From Taeniopygia guttata (lineage: Eukaryota > Chordata > Aves > Passeriformes > Estrildidae): a DNA stretch of 64,000 nucleotides. The position numbers and the translations under genes are program-made. Below are positions 1-23,339 of this stretch, one piece after another; position 1 is the stretch's first letter; every line of letters starts with the position of its first letter. The stretch lies in NCBI RefSeq assembly GCF_048771995.1, contig NC_133030.1, positions 13,780,001-13,844,000 of the forward strand. The letters are read 5' to 3'. A model generated the notes under the pieces. That model saw nothing but the letters and a program-made list of their open reading frames with translations. It ran no database searches and was not told where the DNA came from.

Positions 1-11769
<11,769 letters not shown>

Positions 11770-11955
11770 GGCGGAGGCAGCGCGGAGGGCAGGGGCCGGG
11801 GCCGCGCCGAGCGCACATGGACCCGCCGCCTCCAGCGGCCGCCGGCGCGAAAGGAAGGGAGAGCGCCAAGAGCCCGGATAGAGCTGCCCCCGCCGCCGAC
11901 GGGAGCAGCGCCCCTTCCGCCGCATGGCCCGCCCCGCCCCGCCGCGGGGCGCCGC

Positions 11956-12175
11956 GGGAGATGCAGTCCGGCCGCACCGGCACCGGGGAGATGCGGCCGG
12001 GCAGCGGCACCGGGGAGATGCGCTCGGGGCGCGGCCGGGCACCGGCACCGGGGAGACGCGCTCGGGGCGCGGCCGGGCAGCGGCACCGGGGAGATGCGCT
12101 CGGGGCGCGGCCGGGCACCGGCACCGGGGAGACGCGCTCGGGGCGCGGCCGGGCAGCGGCACCGGGGAGACGCGG
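11956..12175. repeat. 38-bp GC-rich minisatellite (76-bp higher-order unit)
   Basis: Full 38-bp units start at 12013, 12051, 12089 and 12127, with a partial unit at 12165. Shortened copies start at 11956 (30 bp) and 11986 (27 bp). Every unit begins gggaga(t/c)gcg and ends ggcaccg. Full units alternate strictly between a form with gatgcg and gggcacc and a form with gacgcg and gggcagc, so the true repeat is a 76-bp dimer. The array sits 190 to 400 bp upstream of the IPO7 start codon. Confidence 0.92.
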
Positions 12176-12565
12176 GCCCGGCGATCTCGGCCCGCAGCAG
12201 CCGCCTCAGCAGGCGCGGCCCCGCTCGAACGGCCCCGTCACGGGAGCCGCGGTCCGGCAGCGCCCGCTCCGTTCCGCTCCGAAACGAACTCCTCGGCCAC
12301 GCCACCGTTGTGAGGGATCCGCTGTTTTAGCGAGAATCCCTCCCTTGAAAATCCCTCCCGCATCCGCGCCTCACTTTCGGAGAGGCTCGTGTGGCTCGGC
12401 GAGGAAGGAGGGGTGCGTGGGGCCAAGGGTTTGCTTTGTCACGGGCATGGGGTGCTGCCGTGCTGGGCTTAGGGCGGTGGGGGAAAAGAGGAGAACAAAG
12501 ATCCTGAAGATGTGTCAAAGCTTTGTCAGAAAATCAATACAAGCGAAGCTGTCGCTCGTAAAAGG

Positions 12566-12938
12566 TTAGGAAATGTGTCTGCTGAGGGAGCTGGGGGTGT
12601 TCGGCCTGGAGAGAAGGAGGCTCGGGCGCGGCCTCATGGCTCTCCATGACTCCCTGAACGGCTGCAGCCCGCTTGCTGCTGTGCCGGCAGAGGATCCGAA
12701 GAAATGGCCTTAAGATGAGACGGGAAATTCAGATTAGATGCTAGAAAAAGTTTTCACTGATGGGGTGGTCAGTCAATGGAATGGGTTCTTGCCCAGGTTC
12801 AAGAGGCATCTGAAACTGGTGCTGGGAGATGTGGGTTACTGGGTTAGGGGTTACAGGGGCAGTGCTGGGTTAGGTTTTGGACAGGATGATCCTGAAAGTC
12901 TCTTCCAACCATGACAGTTCCATGATTCAATGATTCTG
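12566..12938 (+). mobile_element. CR1 LINE, 3' end fragment
   Basis: The segment begins gctgagggagctggg followed by tcggcctggaga, a standard late-CR1 stretch. It continues through the 3' untranslated part (ggaaattcagattagatgct, gatgatcctgaaagtctctt) and ends in the octamer-like repeat attcaatgattctg that terminates avian CR1 copies. It is 5'-truncated and old, with no coding capacity. Confidence 0.85.
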
Positions 12939-14744
12939 GAGGCCTTGGCTCAGTCACAGAGTCATAACTGAGCTGCTTAACTCGGTCCTCTCTAAGTCAC
13001 TTCATCCTACGAGCATTTGAGCACTGAAGTACTTTCACTTCCATGAGTAGTCACGATAAAATGAGCAATGCTATTTATAAGTTAGTGAGTTGTAAAAGTT
13101 AATTGGCACTATACAGTCATTCACTGTCATGCCTTCATTTGGGGGATGGCATGCAGTGATGTACTTGAAATTTTGGGAGATATTTTAATTGAATTGGATT
13201 TACTGGTTTTATCAGACCATCAAGAAAAAAGTTTCAGAAACACCTCATCCTGGAATGACTCTGAAATGAAAGCACATATCAAAGAGAAAAGCAGAAATGC
13301 AAATGCAGAAAATAACAAAATTTAAAAGTGATACAATTTAGAAAGTTGATAAAGTGCACTCTCTTTGCAGTTAAACAGTTTCAGGAAATCTAGGTTTATC
13401 AAGACGGTCTTTGCATGTATGGAACAGCATAACAGATTTGCTTTTGTATATAATTTTCCCAAATTAGTGATTTTTCTGTGACTGTCACTGGACTAAAACC
13501 TGGGTTTGTCAATTTCTCATGCTACTGGTTTGCTGTTGGGGTTTTTTTACATAATGCTAAAAATGATTTATACTATGTAGTCTTTTCTTATTGCAAGTGT
13601 GAAAATGAGCAACTAGTTTATGAAACTAAACTGTGAAGCAGCAATGAATGTCTGCCTTTCTAAGTAAGCACAGGAGACGTATGGGCCCAGATGACCAAGT
13701 GGCAATGTGGCATAATTTGGGACATGATGTCATATGCTGTTCTTTTATGAGTTGCCCAGATCTGCAGTCATACTCCAATTCTAGATGTTGCACAAAATGT
13801 TAAAAAAAAAAAAAAAGTGAACTACTGTAGATTCAATACCATTACAAAATGCTGCAACAAAGTCTTTTCCCTGCTTTCGTGTCACAACACAGATAACAAG
13901 ATCAAATCTCAATGCTCTTTGTAACAAAGCAGCAAAGCAATCATGCCCCCAGCCAGGGTGCTAAGCTAATCCAACAACTTATGAAACAGAATATATCTTC
14001 TCTAAAAATAAAAATAAGTACTTCAAAGGGCAGAGGACTCGTGACGTGCTGGTTGTGCATAATGCTCTGTGTCAGAGGTACAGATGTGAAATGCTGCAAA
14101 GACAAGCACAATGGGATGGGAACCATCATCAGCAAAGGTGCTGTGCCTCTGGAAACTTGTGCCAGAGCTGCTCCTGTTTAGATATGAAAGGGAGGAGGAC
14201 AAAAAAAAAAAGTTGTACAAAAGAATGTGTAAGCAATTGTCCACCCTGAGTACTCTGAAAAAGAAAACCTTGTGTGTCCAGGAATGTTTGCATTGTCCAG
14301 GACCGTTTGTACTGTTTGTACTCGCACTTTGCTTACCCAGAAGTAATAACAACAGCTAACTTCTCAGCAGGATTCATTGTATAAATGACTCACAGAAAAC
14401 AATAAATGCAGGATTCAGTCAAGATGGACATTTCATGTCCACAGGAAGCCAAATTTAGAGGAAACATCTATGAGGTTAAAGTAGAATTTCTCTCAAATCT
14501 GAACTATTTGCTGGTGGATTACATTTGCTGTGGGTAGTTTACTGTTAGAGAGAGATAAAATAGTAAAGCTGGATGAAAACTGACACACCACCAATTTGAG
14601 TGGAGCAGCCTAAGAGAAGGCAAATTACTTCAAATTACAAAGGACTGGTGAGCTGTGGTATCCTTAGCATTGAAATTTTGATTAAATAAATATACCCACT
14701 TCCATCAGATACTTTCTTTAAACAGTATTAGCAGGACAAAAGAG

Positions 14745-14780
14745 AGTGGAATTGGTTATACTGTTTTGAAATGAAAGCTC
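14745..14780 (+). repeat. 36-bp direct repeat, copy 1
   Basis: Shares about 33 of 36 positions with 18016-18051, including the uninterrupted core ggaattggttatactgtttt. The similarity stops sharply on both sides. I do not recognise the family. Confidence 0.7.
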
Positions 14781-17700
14781 AATGAAAACTTTAAGCCCAC
14801 CCATCACAGCACAGCAATTAGTGAGGACTTTGGCCAAACCTGTTTAGCAAACAAAGGGGACATGAATCAATATGTTGCAAGACGCAACCAGATGAGTTGA
14901 TAGAAAAATTTAATTTTGAAGTCAAATTTCAAATCACAAGAGTTAACATTGGAAAGAAGTATGTCCTTTAGCCAGATAAGCCTCATCAAATTCTTGTTCT
15001 CAGAAGAGAACAAAAAGAAGTGTACGTGCTGCAGGGATTAGCTGCCCAGAAGTGTTCTCTGTTGTGCAGGCATGTTTATAGACAACCTCAGGCTGCTGTG
15101 GGAGAGCAGAGCCTCTCAAATTATCTCAGAAAGGACAATGTGGTATTGCACAGGCCTCAAATATTGGATGCAAATCAGTCTGAATTACTCCTGAAGATAA
15201 ACATGCTCTCCTAGCCTGTCTGTCTTGGGGTTTGCAGTCATGTGTACTTTCCCTGGAAAGCTGGAGCAATAACAAAGGCAATGTGTCAGCTTTAATAAAG
15301 TAATGTGCTCCTTGGAGCTGACTGTGGAGCACTGCTTAGCCTGTGTGCCTTTAAGATCACCATGTTTGGGTGCATTTTCCAGATGTTGCTAAAGAATTCT
15401 GCATAAATTTTTATCCTATCTACATATTCAAAAAAAAAAAAAGAAAAAAAAGCAAACCAACAAACCCAAAGACAGTAACTGATAAATTCTGCTATCAGCT
15501 GTTCTGTGCTGGAACAGATTTGACAGCAGCCAAATTAACTCCAACTATGCAGAGCATATTCCTGCATCAACAGCATTCCAAATGTCAACCCAGGATTTGG
15601 AAAAAAAATACTTGCACATGAAGGTACTTAACCAGTCCTACAGATCCAAAGGGATTTTGGACAGAAATGAGTGGATGAATCACCAGCACCCAAAGGTATT
15701 GTGAAACCACTTTTGCTAAATCAAAGATGGCAATGGGAAGAAAAAAGTATGCACAGAAATATTGTGCTGATAGGCAAAGTTTGGAAAGAATTATTAATCT
15801 TTTTTAAAAATCTGAAATGGGGTTAAAATATGAAACTACTAAATGAAACATGCTAGTCAATGTATTTTGGTGTCAAATCATCAAACAAAAGTGTTTGAGG
15901 AGTTCTCTGGTTTGGCTGGGGAAAGGGTACAAAATTAGTAACTTTCTTTGCTTCAAAGTATCATAGTAGGCTATGACCCTGAGCACACACTGAAGGGATT
16001 GAGGACTGGCTAAATTGCAATTCTCAGTTAAAAGGTGATAAGTGAAGAGTGATTATTTAAAGGGCCAATTTTCTACTGGCTTTCTATTGATACCACTAGC
16101 AGACTCTATTTGGTACTTTAGGCAGTTTTGAAATAAATACAAAAATCACTGCAGATCATTGTGAGACTGGCATAAGATTAGCAAAACAATCCTATGTGAA
16201 TGGGACGAGTGTAACTTGAAAAAGAAACAGAAATGCACTTTAACACAGCCAAATGTGAAGTTACATATAGAAGAACAGAAGATGAAAGATTGGAAGGATC
16301 ATCAGGGATACCATGGGCGTGCAGGTTGGCATGAGCTCCCATCAGGATATTGTGGCAAAACCGTAATTTTTGAGTTGAAAACAGATATATGAAGAGGGGG
16401 AGTGGGAAGTGGTTTGTCTCTCTGGTGGGGAGAAAGGGATGTTCCATTGCCAGAGAAAAACACCACCATTTATTGTCTTCAAGTATTTACAAATTGTAAT
16501 GCATGAAATATCCCCAAAAGTTTGAGATGAAGAGTTTATTCTCCTCATCTGTATGAGACCTACTTGAAATGTCCAGTTAGGTTTAAGACAAAAGATGTGA
16601 GGAGTCTTGGTTGCTGTTTGTCCCTACAATTGTGCTGTGGTGAACCAGAGATTTGGCAGGCAGTAAGGGTGGTTCCTTGCAGAGTCCCTGATCCGGGGCT
16701 GGCTCTAGCCATGGGAGCAGGATGCCATTGCATGCCCAGCTCATGGTTTCACAGCTCCCTTTAATCTCCTTTAGTCAGCTAGGAGTTGGCTTTACCCCTG
16801 AGAAGAACTTTGCTGTAATTTCTTCAGCGTTTTTTCATATACTCCTTTGTGCAGCCGTGAGTTCAATATTTGCTTCACCCCACCAGAAACCCCAGGAGCC
16901 GTCCCCACCCCCTCCAGCCAGATGGAGCAGGATGCTCCAAGGCTGGAGCAGATGCTAAACCCAATATCCAAACAGGTTTCCCAGGGGACAGATGCTGAAA
17001 ACAAGATTGGGCCATTAGCTGGTGGAAGTGTCTGCAAGTGGAACAGTAGGAGTAGCAACACAGAAGCAGCAAAGAAACAGTTGCTATAATAGAGCCAGAG
17101 TTATTATGGTCCTGAGTAAATGTCAAGGAGATAGAGCTTTCTTAGAGCTTTAGATCAATAGCTTATTTAAAAAAATTAAAAACACCCCAGCAAACTAACA
17201 AAATCAGGAAATAAAAAAATCTCTGATGTGTGATTCTTCTGAGATCAGAAAAACTGGACATCTTATTAATGAACATCTCTTCAAAGATGCAGGAGTCCCT
17301 CATCAATTCTTAATTTTATCAGTTAACTCTGGACAGCAAGGTGAGGAAAAAGAGAAAGATCAGGAAGACAATAGTGGGTACTGAACATCTCTTTAGTGAA
17401 TGAAGCTGTAAGAGGAACAAATGTCTAGCAGGTGAAACTAGAGAGTCACTGAAGAAAATTCCCCGTGGCACTAATTGGTACTTTCTTTTCTCCAAGTGAT
17501 CCTGGGTGCAGTTCTGCAAGATATGTTTGACTGAAAACACAATCTGTGCTTCAGTCAAACCAACAAGATTAGGGCTTTAATAAAAAGCATGCATAAAACT
17601 TGAGCAGGATGTTGGACTAGACAATGTGATGATGAACTGCGCAGTATTTTGGATTTTGCTGTTTGCTGTCAGCTTAGCTCTATCTGCTCCTGCAGGCTTG

Positions 17701-18015
17701 GAAGTGCAGCTAAGCCAGCCCAGAGCCTGCTCCAGGCCCTGTGTGACAGACAGAGGAGCAGGAGTGTCTGTGACCTGCGGCACTTTCACCTCCTCCTCCT
17801 CCCTCCTGCTCTGTTTTCCACCCTGTGTATTTGTATTTCACATCCCTGGGGGATAATGGCACTTACAGAGCTGCAGGATGGTGGATTGGTGACACCCTGG
17901 AGAGTTAAGCAGCAGACAGCAACTGGTATTTGTGGCATTAAGATGACACTCACAGTTCAGGCTTTTTTTCACACTTTTGATACAGTTGCACAGGCACGGA
18001 AGATCCAAAGGCATC

Positions 18016-18051
18016 AGTGGAATTGGTTATACTGTTTTGAGATGAAAACTC
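18016..18051 (+). repeat. 36-bp direct repeat, copy 2
   Basis: Second copy of the sequence at 14745-14780, in the same orientation and 3.27 kb away. The flanks are unrelated. Confidence 0.7.
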
Positions 18052-21000
18052 TGTGCTGAGGATCACAGAATTACAGTGTGACCTCAGAATAATGCCTGTG
18101 ATCATGGTGTTCTCCAACAATAAATCTTTAAATGCATTATGGGAGTTGGTTTATTTTGTTTTTGTGAGGAAACAAGAAAGTCCTTTTCTTACTGTTCCTT
18201 AAATAGGACGGCAAGCTTATTTATTTTTTTATGATTGCTCAAATGGACAGCTGTGAATCCAATGTAATGTTGACTTTACATTTTGAGGAAGCAAATTGAA
18301 AGAAAAGTATAAGGGGTGTTTATCTATGAATTTGTGTTCAAGCAGATGTTGATTTTTAAAACACAAGCTTTCTAATGCAGTTTTTGCAGCCAAGATGCAA
18401 CAATAAACTGGAATTGTTCAGAAAAAACTGTGCAAATATTCAAGCTATGGAACAGGCAAAAATTTCCAGAACTTCCAAAGAGTTAAAAAGAATATTTAAG
18501 CTATAACTTTAATTGTATAATTAAATATGTGTGTGAGGCTTATGCAAGCTATAGGTATGTTTATCAAGCTATAATATTTCATTCTATTTAATAAGACATA
18601 GAGTTCTGTTTAGAATAAGTTTAGTTTTTATAATCATATCCTGTTTCCATTTAGATTAATTCAATAACGAGTACAGTAGAACAGGACCAGGATTTTAGTA
18701 TATTAAAAATGTATTCTGAATAAATTCTCAGCACCTAGGGAGAGCTTTTCATATGCAAGGGACTACAGACACACATTAAGAATTTCAATAATGCAGCAGC
18801 ACAGCATTCAGTGTGTGAACTCATGGCAGTCACACAGCTCCAGGCTGTCCCCTCCAGGACACACCTGTGTTTGGGAAGTGCGCCAGGCTCCTCAGGAGCC
18901 TGTGAGACATTTCAGATCAGTAAAAATTATTGACCTCTGGTGATGACCACAGCCTTAACTGTAGATTTGGGGTTTATTATAAATTTATTATAAAAAACTC
19001 CACATTTTGGTTGTGCTGGCATGGTACATTATTCCTTTTTCTTACTTTTCCATCTTTTCAAACTTGAGGAGACAAAGCAAAGTACTCAAAGAGTAAAGTT
19101 TCTGGATTTCTGCAGGGGGAGCAGGGAGATAGAAAAGGAGTTTTTTATGCAGGAAAAGTGCAAAACCACTTTGGTGGCTTTGCAGAATATACAGCTGAGG
19201 TAATCACAGCTGTGTTAGCAGAAGAGGTGAAGAATTGGAGCTACAGGGCCAAGTGTGTTTCTTGTGTCTGGCTGCAGAGAGGAGACTGACTGAGGCAGGG
19301 TGAATTCTCTGTGTGCTCCAGAGGAAGCTCAGGAAGGGCAGGCATAAAAGAAAGACCCAGAGGCACACAAGGAAGTGCTCACAGCTCACTGGGAGAAAAA
19401 CTGAGATGAGGTACAGAGTTTGTGAGCAGCAAATAAGCCAGCAAGTTTATGTAAAATTACTAAAATAAACATGCTTTCCTGTTTGATTCCTGATTTATTA
19501 AGTGAATCATAGCTTTTGATACATACTTAACAAAATAAATAACATTTCATAAAATTACCTTACTTTTCATGAAATTACTTTGCTATTAGAAATATTCCTA
19601 TAAATCATAAGCCTTAGCTGCTTATGTTAAAGGAGTCAAAAATAACAGATTTGACAAACATGGAGATATCCTAGATAAAACAAAGATAAATAACAGAATT
19701 TTAGTGTATTAAAAATACATTTTTGTAAAACAAAATTATCTTAATTTTCTATTACTTGTATTTAGGAGGTTATAAAGTTAGCACTTTTATTGGGACACTC
19801 ATAGTTTTTATTCCTTGCAAAGCTATAGAATTCATTATTGCTGTCCAAAAGGGTTTAATATGTTTTCTATTCAGTTATATTGTTTTAAATGCCAGTATTT
19901 TCTAATGTAACTAAAGCAGTCATAATGCTGGAATGTGCAAACATGGGACTTATGCTGACCTTTGTGTAAATTGCTAAAGAAATACAGATATGAAAACAAG
20001 GGATGAAGTTGCTAATACCCCGGCTGTGCACAGTCTGTGTCTCCTGGTGACTGTGGGTGCACCACTAATTGTTTATGTAGAGCAACAGGTGGAACAGCAG
20101 GAGCAGCTGCTCACAAATCCCCATTCCTGTGGCTTCCAGGCTCTTGGGAGCCAACAGCTGCATTCAAATTCCAGTACCTGCAGCAGCAAGGCAAGGCAAG
20201 AAACATATTGCCAGTGCCCATGTCTTTGTCTGAACAAGCCTCTGTGTCTTTTCCAGGTTTTTGTGAAGTGACAAGGTGGAAAGTGCTCACCCCTCGTTTC
20301 ACCTTTGGAAAGCACATGAATGATGCATGCAGGACAACATCATGTTCCCAGGACAGCAGGGAGCTGTGTCAGCTTCCTCTGGGTGCTCCTCATAATCTTT
20401 GGCCTCTGCTTGCCAGCATCCCTCTGTTCCACTGCTGGCCTTTCCTGAGCTGAAAGGATTCCTCACTTCAGAATGTTAAATTAATTTTCATTCATGTTTC
20501 TGTTGGGTTGACAAGGTAAAATAATCAATTGCTATGACTAAATCAAGGTTAGAGTTTATTAAAGCAATTGGGTGGTATTGTATTGCCCATACAACAAGGA
20601 ATTCCACACAAAACTCAAACATGCTGGTTCAGCTTCAGTAAGGATTTCTACAGCATAATGGCACACCAGCTGCTTGTGGTTATTATAACCCCACTTATCA
20701 GTCTTCCTGTGGGCTCCTTTTATTTTCTCCATGTTAGTCTTGCTTATGATTATGTCATATTAGTTAATAATGTCTTACTCAAGCACCTGACACTTCTTTT
20801 GTGCAGTCACTGGTTTTAGCCAATTTTGTTGCAGGGATCAGGCCAAACAGCTGATCCTGTGGTTTACCCATAGGCAAAAAGGAACTACTATTACATTCAG
20901 TAGAAAACATGCAAATTTCTTTGTTGATATTTGTAGATCTGGATTTCTGTGTTCAGCCAAGGTATCTGACAGGAAACTTGTCTAGGACTGGGTGTATAAT

Positions 21001-23278
21001 GTTCAAAATTGAAATGAAGAGGTTTCCTTCACAGAACTCCCTTAGGTGAAAAGAGTAGATTCTTATCACTGTCCCCATTTAATCTCTAATCCTGATTAAC
21101 AACTGGTTTTGTGATGCTCATTTAGTATGATAGCAAGTGCTATCAGTCATATTATGGCTTTTTCAATTAATTTAATAATTTCCCATAGGAATACACATAC
21201 AGCGAATAATTTCTCAGAATGTTGGCAGCTTTTCTAAAATGTTTCAAATAAATCACATTTTCGCCCTTCTGATATTGCCCTGAATTTTAATTATTTTCCA
21301 TTGCAGACTGCTGGCTTAATGATGACCTGAATATATTTCTTAAAACCTAACTGTGGGTGTGGCTGCATACAGCAAGGGTTTGTTCTTTGTGAACTGGTTA
21401 TTGCCCACTCTTTATGGCTGTTTTCTGCAAGCACTTAGACCTTAGAGGTCAGATCAGGACAACACTGAGCACTCTCACTGCAGACATTTTGTACCTCACA
21501 GAAAAAGCAATCTAGATGAAAATACAGCGGGACATTTGCACATATTATGATTAGACCATGCATTCTTAAATTGTCAATTGTGAAACGCATTGTAACAGGA
21601 AAAAAACCTTCTTCCCTTCTAGTTTCAAATGCAATTCAGGTAACTTATCTGAAGGTTGCAAGAAGTCCTTATAATATGGGAAATATTTAGGAGTTGTAAA
21701 CTTTTTCTCTGGAAGTTTTGAATTTTTTTAAAGTAATGCTGAATTTTCCTACTTTGCTTTTTTCTTTATTCTGCTTTATTCTGCAACTTGTTTCACGCTC
21801 CCATATTACCTGAACACACTTCCCCATCTTTCTTTCCCAATCAGACTTGTTCCACATTTTCTCCCCAAATCAAATCTATATGTCATTTTTTTCCCAAATA
21901 TTTGCTGGTCTACCCTTCCAAAGATCCTGAATTTTTTCCTCTTTTACTCCTTTAAGACAGAAGAATTTTTCTATCAAAATCAAGGATTCTCTTCAGCAAC
22001 TAAAGCAACTGTGTTTGTGAGCACAAGCAGTGAACAGCTTGGACTGGCCAACTGTTATAATTTCGGGTTCATTGATGATAAGAAGAGATTCAGAAGCAAC
22101 ACAAAAAGCAGCAGAACTTCAAACTGTCCATGTGGGAAGAAGGTGGATTAAACCAGTGCCCCAATGTTTCCTTATCTAGATTATTTCTTAACATTAGGGG
22201 ACAGAGTTAGGACCTCAAATCAAGGCAACTTAAAATAAAAGGAAGATTTATTTATCACAGTGCAACCTGCTTACAGTCAACAAACAAAACACAGAAAGGA
22301 AATCTCAATAGACAGTTGCAATTATATTTTTAAGAACCTAGCAGCAAGAGGAGATCTTTCAGGTCCTGATGAGTTCTAGCAGGAGGTTTCACTTAGGCCT
22401 TTTTGAGGACAGTAGAAAAAGCAGCTTAAAAACCCACTTGATTGCACTCTGCAGCATTAATTTCTGTCATGACTCCAGCAGATCAGACATGGTCAAAGCT
22501 ACACACCCCAGCATGTATTCAACACTGGGACTTGGCCTGAAGCTGATTCTCCAGACCAACAATCTTTGGTTTAACTGAGCTGAAACTGCAATTCCCTATT
22601 TGTAGAAGTAGAATCTGTAACGGCATCTAAAGAAAAATTAAAATGGGTCTTTGATCAGATTAAAGGTAGTGTTTTTATCAGCATGGAATAACTTGTATTT
22701 GGAAACTTGTGCCCTCCAGACAGATATGTCCAGCTACATCACTGCTATAGATTAGAATCTTAAAGAGTTGACATTGTCTCAGTTCTTCAACATATTTGCT
22801 GCCTGAGCCCATTTGCTGCCAGAACTCAGATGCTGTGGGTTGGACTAAAGGCTGGGATGAGGTGATTGACAGGGAGGAGGAGTTGTTCATCCCTCTCCTG
22901 TTACAAACACTAAATCGGTTATTGCTACCGGGAGGACACCTGAGATTCCTTGGACTGTGATGAGAACTCCCTCTTTTGTTGGTATTTTTAATAAGAGATT
23001 GACTTTTTATAGAAAGTGTTTTCCAAGGCTGGGAAAAGAAATAGCATTAGAAGTAAGGTTTCTGAAGGTTGGAACCATGCTTAAGGAACCTGACAGAGCT
23101 TTCATGTTCCTCAGTTGGGGTGGCATAAGCCTATTACAGGGTATGTTTCACTCTTAATTTCCAGGAAGATAAAATAACCTTTAATTCCTGGTTTTTGCAT
23201 TCAAATAGAGGATATGAGCAGACTGACCAGAAAAGTTTATTTCCCTATTTCATGCATTCCACTGACACATTCAGGAGG

Positions 23279-23322
<44 letters not shown>

Positions 23323-23339
23323 CCAAAAAAAACCCAAAC
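23279..23339. repeat. Poly(A) tract, 42 uninterrupted A
   Basis: A run of 42 A (23279-23320) is followed by C/A-rich low-complexity sequence. No retrocopied gene is recognisable in front of it, so it reads as a simple repeat. Its length may be wrong by a few bases because homopolymers are hard to sequence. Confidence 0.9.

Noticed and set aside
11956-12175. Regular 38-bp repeats resembling a CRISPR array
   Set aside because: The units are directly adjacent with no unique spacers, in a vertebrate CpG island. It is a minisatellite.
17649-18059. 136-codon plus-strand frame in the intergenic region
   Set aside because: No domain or splice context, and another frame overlaps it. It ends across one copy of the 36-bp repeat, which is not codon-conserved.
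22957-23339. Processed pseudogene ending in the 42-A tract
   Set aside because: The 67-codon frame before the tract matches nothing I recognise, and the 3' UTR-like features are unconvincing.
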